In this document: piece by piece, positions 1 to 5,241 of the stretch
Layout of the letters: every line of letters starts with the position of its first letter
How positions within the stretch are numbered: position 1 is the first letter of the stretch
Origin: Fimbriiglobus sp.
Lineage (GTDB): Bacteria > Planctomycetota > Planctomycetia > Gemmatales > Gemmataceae
Assembly: GCA_025352585.1 (NCBI GenBank)
Contig: JANXTD010000366.1
Location: forward strand, 1-5,842
DNA: 5,842 bases
Reading direction: 5' to 3'
Program-made: the position numbers and the translations under genes
The notes under the pieces: generated by a model
Databases searched by the model: none
Told to the model about the DNA's origin: nothing
What the model saw: the letters and a program-made list of their open reading frames with translations, nothing else

Positions 1-19
1 GTGCAGACTCCGGTCGCTC

Positions 20-37
20 ACGCTTCCGGCTCGCCTT
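20..37 (-). repeat. Copy A of a GGCGAGCCG-n3-GCGT repeat, downstream of sucA
   Basis: On the minus strand this reads AAGGCGAGCCGGAAGCGT, beginning one base after the sucA stop codon. It matches copy B at 3032-3049 in 16 of 18 positions, in inverted orientation. It leads into a weak hairpin (CCGG at 10-13 and 26-29, with an inner GC pair), so it may also shape the 3' end of the sucA transcript. Confidence 0.55.
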
Positions 38-38
38 T

Positions 39-2909
39 TTAGCCGCCCACGCCCGCGGCGTTCGTGATGACCGGGGCGGTGGACGCCACGTCGGCCTTCT
101 TCTTCGCCAGCACGAAGTGCGGCACGGATTTGAGGATCGCCGCCTCGACCAACTCCGCCTGCTCGTGCTTGTGGACGAACAGCGACCCCGTCGAGGGACT
201 CGCGCCGGGGTCGCGGCCGACGTACTCGAACGGCTTCGTCGTGATCCCCCGCAGGCGCGGCTCGACGAACGACCAGCCGCCGTTGTTGTGCGGCTCCTCC
301 TGGCACCAGACGAACTCCGTCGCCGCCGGGTACTTCACCAGCTCCGCCTTCAACTGCTCCTCCGGCCAGGGGTAGAACTGCTCCATCCGCAGGATGGCGA
401 CGTGGCCCGCCTTCTCTTGCTCGCGCTTCGCCGGCAACTCGTAGTAGACCTTGCCGCTGCACAGCACCACCCGCGTCACCGCCTTGGGGTCGGCCGTCGC
501 GTCGCCAAGGATTTCCTGGAAGTAGCCCTGCGTGAAGTCCTCCGTGCGACTCGTCGCCGCGGCGAGTCTCAGGAGACTCTTGGGCGTCATCACCACGAGC
601 GGCTTGCGGAAGTTGCGCTTCACCTGGCGGCGCAGGCCGTGGAAGTAGTTCGCCGGCGTCGTGAAGTTGCAGACCTGGATGTTGTCTTCCGCACACAGTT
701 GTAGGAAGCGTTCGAGCCGCGCACTGGAGTGCTCCGGCCCCTGGCCCTCGTAGCCGTGTGGCAGCAGCATCACCAAGCCGCTGGAGCGGTTCCACTTCGA
801 CTCACCGGACGCGATGAACTGGTCGGTGATGACCTGCGCCCCGTTGACGAAGTCGCCGAACTGCGCCTCCCACATGACCAGTGCGTTCGGCTCGTCGAGC
901 GTGAAGCCGTACTCGAAGCCCAGGATCGCCGCTTCCGAGAGCGAACTGTCGTAGACCTCGAACAGCCCCGCGGCGGGGTCGAGGTTCGCCAGCGGGCAGG
1001 TCGGCTTGCCGTCCTCCTGGTCGAAGTACGACGAGTGCCGGTGACTGAAGGTGCCCCGCCGGCAGTCCTGGCCGCTCAGGCGGACGAGCACGCCGTCGAG
1101 CACGAGGCTGCCGAAGGCGAGGGCTTCGCCGGTGGCCCAGTCGATGTCGCTGCCGCCGCCGAGGACCGACGCCCGACGCCTCTCGGCGAGCTTCTGGATG
1201 GTCGGGTGCCAGTGGAAGCCGTCGGGCACTTGGACGAACTGCTCGGCGATGCGCGTCGCGGCCTCGGGGGTAATGGCGGTGTTCGCGCGATCGTGGCTGT
1301 ACTCCTTCGAGAAGCCCTTCCAGCGCTGCGTGAAGCCGGCCATGCGCTTGCTCTTGGGCTTGCCGGCCTTGATCTCGCCCTTCACGCCGGTCAGGGCGTC
1401 GTCGAGGCGGTGCTTGAACGCCTCGTCGATCGCGGCCGCCTCCTCGGGCTTGATGTCGCCGCTGGCCACGAGCGCGGCGGTGTAGACGTCCGCCGGCGAC
1501 CTCTTCGCCTTGATCTTGCGGTACTCGACCGGCTGCGTGAAGGCCGGCTCGTCCCCCTCGTTGTGCCCGTACTTGCGGTAGCAGACCAGGTCGATCACCG
1601 CGTCCGCCTTGAACTTCTGGCGGTACTCGAGCGCCAACTGCGTGGCGTAGACGGCCCCCTCGGGGTCCTCGCCGTGGACGTGGAACACGGGTGCCCCGAT
1701 GAACTTCGCCAGGTCGGTGCAGTACTGCGTGCTGCGGGCGTCGCGCGGGCTGGTCGTGAAGCCGATCTGGTTGTTGATGACCAGGTGCAGCGTCCCGCCG
1801 GTGCGGTAGCCGGCGAGGTTGGCCATGTTCAGCGTCTCGGCGACGAGTCCCTGCCCGGCAAACGCGGCGTCGCCGTGGATCAGCAGCGGCAGGCCGGTGC
1901 TGCGCTCGCCGTCGCCGTGCTGCCGCTGCTTGGCCCGGACGCGGCCCTCGACGACGGGGTTGACCGCTTCGAGGTGGCTGGGGTTGGGGGTCAGCGAGAT
2001 GTGGACGACGCCGCCGGACGAGGTCTTGATGTCCGCGCCGAAGCCGAGGTGGTACTTCACGTCGCCGTCGCCGTCGCGGGTCGTCTCGGGCATGTAGACG
2101 TCCTCGAACTCGTTGAAGATCGCCGCGAACGGCTTCTGCAAGGTGTTCGCCAGGACGTTGAGCCGGCCGCGGTGGGCCATGCCGATGACGATCTCCTCGA
2201 TGCCGAGTGCGGGCGAGCGCTCGACGACGGCGTCGAGCATCGGCATCAGGGTCTCGCCGCCTTCGAGGCTGAAGCGCTTCTGGCCGACGTACTTGGTGTG
2301 CAGGTACTGCTCGAACATCGTGGCGTAGTGCAGGGTCATCAGGAAGCGGTACTTCTGGGCGAGGCCGAAGGCGGTGTTGTTGCGGGCCGGCTCCATGCGG
2401 GCGGCCAGCCAGGCGCGCTTCTCGTAGTCGTCGATGTGCATGAACTCGACGCCGACCTTGCCGCAGTAGGTCGCCTTGAGCAGCCCGACGAGGTCGCGCA
2501 GCGGCATGCGGTCGGTGGAGCCGAAGATCATCGACGAGTCGATTACGGTGTCGAGGTCGGCGTCCGAGAGGCCGAAGTTGGCGAGTTGGAGCGTCGGCAA
2601 CGGCGGTGGCGGGGCGTCCTGGAGGGGGTCGGTGTGGGCCTGGAGGTGGCCGGTCTGGCGGTACCAGAAGACGAGCCGGACGACGCCGGTTTGCAGCCGC
2701 AAGTCGGCGGCGCTGGCCCCGCCTCCGGCCCCGAGGGCGGCCCTGGGCAGCGCCTCGACGCGCTGCTGGGTGCCGTTGCCGGCGAACTCGGCCCCGGCGA
2801 AGAAGGCCTGCCAGGTCGGGTCGACCGACGCCGGCTCGGCCTGCCACTTGAGGTATTCTTGCTCGAGAACGTCGCGGTTGTAGGAGTCCGCGAGGACGGG
2901 TGCCGCCAT
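39..2909 (-). CDS. sucA: 2-oxoglutarate dehydrogenase E1 component (SucA), full length
   Basis: This is the E1 subunit of the 2-oxoglutarate dehydrogenase complex. It uses thiamine diphosphate to decarboxylate 2-oxoglutarate and pass the succinyl group to E2 lipoate, in the cytoplasmic TCA cycle. From the ATG at 2909 it has 956 residues, close to the roughly 930-950 typical of the family. Visible in order: the E1 N-terminal helix motif (about residues 9-38, YNRDVLEQEYLKWQ), the dehydrogenase E1 domain with GMAHRGRLNVL (243-253), the Mg/ThDP motif GDAAFAGQG (346-354) with NNQIGFTT (379-386), and YGHNEGDEP (447-455). The transketolase-type pyrimidine-binding domain follows from about 588, with SGQD-RGTFSHRH (612-625) and HGYEGQGPEHSSARLERFL (718-735). 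The C-terminal E1 domain includes the CQEEP motif (869-873) and YVGRDPGASPSTG (896-908). No stop or frameshift interrupts it. The frame stays open upstream to 3059, but those extra 50 residues are low-complexity and lie over the putative promoter. GGAG lies 11 bases before the ATG, and an in-frame GTG at 2921 is an alternative start. The last 25 or so residues (Lys-rich, then Ala/Thr-rich) are a variable tail. E2 (sucB) is not in the window. Confidence 0.97.
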   Translation of the reverse strand: MAAPVLADSYNRDVLEQEYLKWQAEPASVDPTWQAFFAGAEFAGNGTQQRVEALPRAALGAGGGASAADLRLQTGVVRLVFWYRQTGHLQAHTDPLQDAPPPPLPTLQLANFGLSDADLDTVIDSSMIFGSTDRMPLRDLVGLLKATYCGKVGVEFMHIDDYEKRAWLAARMEPARNNTAFGLAQKYRFLMTLHYATMFEQYLHTKYVGQKRFSLEGGETLMPMLDAVVERSPALGIEEIVIGMAHRGRLNVLANTLQKPFAAIFNEFEDVYMPETTRDGDGDVKYHLGFGADIKTSSGGVVHISLTPNPSHLEAVNPVVEGRVRAKQRQHGDGERSTGLPLLIHGDAAFAGQGLVAETLNMANLAGYRTGGTLHLVINNQIGFTTSPRDARSTQYCTDLAKFIGAPVFHVHGEDPEGAVYATQLALEYRQKFKADAVIDLVCYRKYGHNEGDEPAFTQPVEYRKIKAKRSPADVYTAALVASGDIKPEEAAAIDEAFKHRLDDALTGVKGEIKAGKPKSKRMAGFTQRWKGFSKEYSHDRANTAITPEAATRIAEQFVQVPDGFHWHPTIQKLAERRRASVLGGGSDIDWATGEALAFGSLVLDGVLVRLSGQDCRRGTFSHRHSSYFDQEDGKPTCPLANLDPAAGLFEVYDSSLSEAAILGFEYGFTLDEPNALVMWEAQFGDFVNGAQVITDQFIASGESKWNRSSGLVMLLPHGYEGQGPEHSSARLERFLQLCAEDNIQVCNFTTPANYFHGLRRQVKRNFRKPLVVMTPKSLLRLAAATSRTEDFTQGYFQEILGDATADPKAVTRVVLCSGKVYYELPAKREQEKAGHVAILRMEQFYPWPEEQLKAELVKYPAATEFVWCQEEPHNNGGWSFVEPRLRGITTKPFEYVGRDPGASPSTGSLFVHKHEQAELVEAAILKSVPHFVLAKKKADVASTAPVITNAAGVGG

Positions 2910-2987
2910 GTCGTGAGCCACTCCAAAAGAACCGGCCCCGCCGCGCCTCACCGGGTGGGCGGTCTGGGGCGTCTGTGATGGTGGCGC

Positions 2988-2993
2988 ATTGTA
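2988..2993 (-). promoter_or_regulatory. Possible -10 box of the sucA promoter (TACAAT)
   Basis: TACAAT, preceded by GGA, stands out in a very GC-rich gap about 80 bases upstream of the sucA ATG. A good -35 hexamer is not visible at 16-18 bases; that stretch is GC-rich. A promoter here would give a 5' leader of roughly 70 bases. Support is the sequence match and position only. Confidence 0.3.
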
Positions 2994-3000
2994 TCCACAG

Positions 3001-3022
3001 CCCACCCCACCGCGCCCACCCC
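3001..3022 (-). promoter_or_regulatory. G-quadruplex-capable tract upstream of sucA
   Basis: The minus strand has four G runs, GGGG-T-GGG-n6-GGGG-T-GGG, with loops of 1, 6 and 1 bases. This meets the usual G3+ n1-7 rule for a potential quadruplex. It is also a direct repeat of GGGGTGGG with a 14-base period (3001-3008 and 3015-3022). It sits seven bases upstream of the candidate TACAAT box, in the region where a -35 contact would fall. Confidence 0.4.
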
Positions 3023-3030
3023 AAGTGGGG
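3019..3030. promoter_or_regulatory. Short palindrome CCCCAAGTGGGG upstream of sucA
   Basis: CCCCA and TGGGG form a 5-bp inverted repeat around two central bases. It overlaps the edge of the G-rich tract and lies about 25-40 bases upstream of the candidate -10 box, a place where an activator or repressor could bind. It is short and could be chance in GC-rich DNA. Confidence 0.2.
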
Positions 3031-3031
3031 C

Positions 3032-3049
3032 AAGGCGAGCCGGGGGCGT
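3032..3049 (+). repeat. Copy B of the GGCGAGCCG-n3-GCGT repeat, upstream of sucA
   Basis: The plus strand reads AAGGCGAGCCGGGGGCGT. It shares the first 12 bases and the last 4 exactly with copy A beyond the other end of sucA, pointing the opposite way. The following bases do not complete a good hairpin, so this copy looks degenerate. Confidence 0.55.
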
Positions 3050-3077
3050 TGGGGGCCACGCGCTTCGCGGCACGACT

Positions 3078-3093
3078 GGCGAGCCGCTTGCGT
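3078..3093 (+). repeat. Copy C of the GGCGAGCCG-n3-GCGT repeat
   Basis: GGCGAGCCG, three variable bases (CTT), then GCGT, in direct orientation 44 bases after copy B. The flanks (AGGCTGGCGGG) differ from the other copies. It is a weaker case than A and B, because the match rests on 13 fixed bases in GC-rich DNA. Confidence 0.4.
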
Positions 3094-3225
3094 AGGCTGG
3101 CGGGTTCTCAGCACCCGGCCGTGGTCGGACATCCCGGATCAAGGCTCCGCCGCAGGCGACTCTTGTTAGCCCGGCGCGCGCACAAGGCGGACGTGACGGC
3201 CGACCGCGGCCAGGTGTTCAGCCTG

Positions 3226-3248
3226 CGGCACCCCGGTGTCGGGTGCCG
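3226..3248 (-). terminator. Perfect 8-bp GC hairpin after the Cys-rich gene
   Basis: Arms CGGCACCC (3226-3233) and GGGTGCCG (3241-3248) pair perfectly across a 7-base loop, 20 bases beyond the stop of the Cys-rich gene. There is no T tract on either strand, so it is not a textbook intrinsic terminator. Its position at the end of the alkB unit and ahead of sucA suggests transcript termination or 3'-end protection. It would also suit a dispersed palindromic repeat. Confidence 0.5.
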
Positions 3249-3268
3249 TGCCTGGCTCGGCGTCTGGG

Positions 3269-3553
3269 CTACCGCCGCGGCCCGCGCAGGCGGTGCTTAG
3301 ACGAGTCCCAGCACGCCACGCAGAGCACCTTGTAATCGCAGGCCGCGAACCACGCCTCGGTGGACTGACCAGCCGGCACCGCGCGCAGCGCCCGTTCGCA
3401 CGCCCGGCACCACGCGTCGGGGCGGGCGGTGTCCACATCGTCGCCCCAGAAGAACCCGACCGGCTCGCCGCTATCGACCGCATGCGCGACGTGGGTGCAA
3501 GCGAGGCCGATGCCCTGCCGGCCGTACTCGGGGCAAACTACTTGGTCCTCCAC
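3269..3553 (-). CDS. Small Cys-rich protein of unknown function, coupled to alkB
   Basis: I do not recognise a named family. The 94-residue product carries C7, C19, then CxxC at C49-C52 and a second CxxC at C78-C81, with H21 and H24 nearby. This pattern would suit a zinc-ribbon-like fold, which is inference. There is no signal peptide or membrane segment, and the C-terminal end is basic (RLRGPRR), so it is probably cytoplasmic and could bind nucleic acid. The core has a distinctive run, GFFWGDD (33-39), followed by the RPDAWC stretch. The start chosen is the GTG at 3553, because GGCGGAGG ends five bases before it. A second GTG at 3559 sits inside that ribosome-binding site and would add two residues. 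The gene overlaps the end of the alkB frame by 16 bases, the classic arrangement for translational coupling. A strong hairpin follows 20 bases after its stop, so it looks like the last gene of the unit. The evidence that it is a real gene is the ordered cysteines, the ribosome-binding site and the overlap. Confidence 0.75.
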   Translation of the reverse strand: MEDQVVCPEYGRQGIGLACTHVAHAVDSGEPVGFFWGDDVDTARPDAWCRACERALRAVPAGQSTEAWFAACDYKVLCVACWDSSKHRLRGPRR

Positions 3554-4228
3554 CCGCACCTCCGCCTAACGACCTGGCTCGGCAGCCGGGGCCGCGAGTG
3601 AGGGTGAACCCATCCTGACCAGTGCGGCCCCGCCGCCTGCCGCAGCGCCGAGTTCGGCGTCTCGCTACCCACGACGATGACTGTGCGGAACGTCAGCGAC
3701 ACCCGCCGTGCCCGCAGCAGCACCTGCCCGCCGGTCCTGTCCGTCTTGCGGCCGGGGATGGCGTGCCGCCAGTTGTACCGCGACTCGCCCGCCAGTACCA
3801 GAAGGCTGCCACGCTCCAGCAGCAGCGACTCGGCCCCATCGCCTTTGACCGCGGACAACTCCATGACGCACGGCGACCAGGGTGGGGGAAACAACGACCG
3901 GGCCGAAGCACGGAACGCAATCGACGTGGGCGGCGATGCCCTGGCCCGGCTCGTACTCGTTGACGATCAGTTGGTCCGGGTCGGCGACCAGGTGTCCGTC
4001 GGCCACGAGCCGGTTCGCCAACGGCTGCGCCCACGCCGGCAGCGGGCCGAGGTGCATGGTCGGATCGACCTTGCGGGCCTTGTAGTCGTAGCGGTAGCCG
4101 TAGCCGTAGTGCTGGACCCGCCGCTTCAGGTCGGCAAGCCACGGCTCGGCATCAACGGCGGCGAGCAGCAGGGCCTCGTCCGGCTCGGCCACGAACCCCG
4201 CGACGTATTTGAGGCCGGCGACCGCCAT
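3538..4228 (-). pseudogene. alkB: AlkB-family 2-oxoglutarate/Fe(II) dioxygenase, broken by one frameshift
   Basis: AlkB proteins oxidatively demethylate alkylated nucleic acids, or modify RNA or protein, using Fe(II), O2 and 2-oxoglutarate. The ATG at 4228 is preceded by GGAGGGAG with good spacing. The first frame gives a family-typical N-terminal half: a QHYGYGYRYDYKAR stretch (39-52), HLGPLP (59-64), NEYEPGQGI (90-98, with N90 and Y92 likely contacting 2-oxoglutarate), then HVDCVPCFG with iron ligands H101 and D103. At about 3877 homology passes to another frame, which continues with SPCVMEL, the third iron ligand H156 in YNWRHAI, and the R176-x5-R182 motif in RRVSLTFR. Two bases appear to be missing between CTGG and TCGCCG. 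Restoring them gives 230 residues with all five key residues in order and no length change in the motif. Unshifted, translation runs to a stop at 3665 and gives 187 residues, of which about 117 are AlkB. Similarity should end near residue 188; the last 42 residues look like an unrelated tail. The YDYKAR/LGPLP style recalls the eukaryotic ALKBH8-like group, so the substrate is uncertain. It may be a pseudogene or a sequencing error. Confidence 0.85.
3577..3601 (+). repeat. Imperfect repeat R1, inside the alkB 3' tail
   Basis: These 25 bases begin GCTC and end CCGCGAGTGA. They align to 4992-5019 with three gap bases and about four mismatches. The copy lies in the part of alkB that codes for the non-homologous C-terminal tail. 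Confidence 0.4.
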
Positions 4229-4361
4229 TCGCGTCTCCCTCCGGTGAACTCGCAACTCGCCGTCGGCTGCACGCCCGGTTCGGGTCTTCCGCCGAACCAC
4301 GCGGGTCGAGCGGTCCTCGTGAAGGTGTAGCGGCTCAGTCCCGCGGCGGGGGGCCGGGGCC

Positions 4362-4382
4362 GGGTACCCACGAGGGGCACCC
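4362..4382 (-). terminator. Hairpin touching the SUFU stop codon
   Basis: The arms are 4362-4369 and 4375-4382, with a 5-base loop. On the minus-strand transcript the stem is GGGUGCCC with GGGUACCC, fully paired with one G-U wobble. On the plus strand the same position is an A-C mismatch, which fits a structure acting in the minus-strand RNA. The arm abuts the TAG of the SUFU gene. No U tract follows, only a GC-rich run, so termination is a guess from position. Confidence 0.4.
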
Positions 4383-4963
4383 CTACCACTTCGGCTTCTG
4401 GGGCGGCACCGCCGAGGCGCGGCCCGGAACCCAGTACTCCAGCCCGCACGCGTCGAACCGCTGCTCCAGCGCCTCGACGCCCTCCCGCACCTTGAAGTCC
4501 CGCTCGGCCGCCGTGATCGGCAGCAGCCAGAGGACGTGCAGGGGCCAATCGGCCAAGTCGCACACCTCCAGATCCGGGCCGAACGGGTACGGCCGCGACA
4601 CCAGAAAGAACTCACACGCCGACCCCGGCAGCCACGGCGTCCCGATGGGCAGAGTGTGCCCGGTGCCCAGGCCGCGCCGCCCGTGATACCAGGCGACCAT
4701 CGTGACCAACTCGACGTGCCGCTGGTCCCGCTCGGGCGAGACAATTAGGAACTCCAGCCGCGGGTCGTCGCGGGCCTCCCACGCCCCGACGGTGGCGTAC
4801 ACCCACAGCCCGGTCTTCGGGCCGGGGGCGAACTCGGCTACCCGCAGCCGGGGCAACTCCCGGCGGCACGGCCGAGCGTCCACTGGCGTCCCTCGCAGGC
4901 GTGTCCGGCGAAGAACCGCCGCAGGTGCTGGCGGACGCCCGCGTTCGCATCGGCCTCCGCCAT
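4383..4963 (-). pseudogene. SUFU (suppressor of fused) domain protein, broken by one frameshift
   Basis: Bacterial SUFU-domain proteins are soluble, single-domain proteins. Many act as immunity proteins in polymorphic toxin systems, while others stand alone with unknown roles. The ATG at 4963 has AGAGGG seven bases upstream and an in-frame stop about 50 bases further up. The first frame reads RRFFAG (15-20) and WTLG (28-31), then meets a TAG at 4838-4840 after 41 codons. The rest of the domain is in another frame: FAPGPKTGLWVYATVGAWEA (45-64), FLIVSP (72-77), LPIGTPW (105-111), and the hallmark C-terminal block HVLWLLPITAAERDF (143-157) with the GVEALEQRF helix (162-170). The switch falls near 4857-4866, where one missing base (for example GCCGCCGGGAG in place of GCCGCCGGNGAG) restores a continuous 193-residue protein, a normal length for a stand-alone SUFU domain. 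No toxin-like gene lies next to it in this window. Whether the lesion is real decay or a base-calling error in a GC-rich run cannot be told from one sequence. Confidence 0.82.
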
Positions 4964-4991
4964 CCGCGGGCCCTCTTTCGCCGAACGCCAA

Positions 4992-5019
4992 GCTCAGCGG
5001 CACCGGGGGCCGCGAGTGA
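4992..5019 (+). repeat. Imperfect repeat R2, between the HEAT-like and SUFU genes
   Basis: These 28 bases match R1 (3577-3601) in the same orientation and end with the identical CCGCGAGTGA. The copy is non-coding and lies within the presumed 5' leader of the SUFU gene, just downstream of the TACTAT candidate promoter box. Confidence 0.4.
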
Positions 5020-5020
5020 C

Positions 5021-5026
5021 ATAGTA
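5021..5026 (-). promoter_or_regulatory. Possible -10 box of the SUFU gene (TACTAT)
   Basis: TACTAT on the minus strand, 57 bases upstream of the SUFU ATG, follows a TTTTCC stretch in otherwise GC-rich DNA. A convincing -35 hexamer is not visible, so the call rests on the -10 match and the position in the 278-base gap. Confidence 0.25.
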
Positions 5027-5241
5027 CGGAGGAAAAGCCTGCCCGCCCCCGCCGTCGGCCACCGTGCCGGGTTCGGCATCCAGGGCACACCGAGCCGAGG
5101 ATGCCGCCAAGTCGCTGGCGAACTGCCGGCTTACGGTGCCCCCGGCCCCCGAACCCAAATCCACCCGGCCTTCAGCGGCGGCCCCCTCCGACCTCGCCGA
5201 CCGCCGCCGATGGGAATCCAGAGTCGGCCGGGCCGGGCGTG

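Larger units (their letters stand above)
2910..3268. other. 359-base non-coding gap between the Cys-rich gene and sucA
   Basis: This stretch holds the hairpin after the Cys-rich gene, repeat copies B and C, a short palindrome, the G-rich tract and a possible -10 box of sucA. Its open frames give Arg/Pro-rich products without recognisable domains or convincing ribosome-binding sites, so I call no gene here. No tRNA or known riboswitch is evident. Confidence 0.6.

Noticed and set aside
10..40. Rho-independent terminator on the plus strand (hairpin followed by TTTTT)
   Set aside because: The stem is only 4 bp plus an inner 2 bp with two mismatches, there is no plus-strand gene in the window to terminate, and the T run is mainly the Lys/stop end of sucA and the repeat start.
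729..2978. A 749-codon plus-strand open frame opposite sucA
   Set aside because: Its product is composed of repetitive Val/Leu/Arg/Asp/Gly text with no domain, and it lies antisense to a clear SucA coding frame. It is a by-product of high GC.
2910..3059. N-terminal extension of SucA to a start at 3059
   Set aside because: The added 50 residues are Gly/Pro-rich, lack family similarity, and would translate the G-rich tract and the possible -10 box. The SucA N-terminal motif starts right after the ATG at 2909.
802..3132. A 776-codon minus-strand open frame over sucA
   Set aside because: The product is Arg/Pro-rich and out of frame with SucA, whose motifs are unbroken. It is a GC-driven shadow.
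3166..3601. Alternative small genes opposite or overlapping the Cys-rich gene
   Set aside because: Open frames at 3166-3483 (minus) and 3236-3601 (plus) lack good ribosome-binding sites and ordered motifs, while the chosen frame has paired cysteines and a clear ribosome-binding site.
39..4228. A functional 2-oxoglutarate system linking sucA and alkB
   Set aside because: Both enzymes use 2-oxoglutarate, but a 359-base gap with a hairpin separates the units, and 2-oxoglutarate is a common co-substrate. Proximity alone is not evidence.
3665..4744. One 359-residue minus-strand protein spanning alkB and the gap to SUFU
   Set aside because: Only the stretch after the ATG at 4228 resembles AlkB. 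The upstream part is an out-of-frame reading of the SUFU gene, and the part after about 3877 is out of frame with AlkB.
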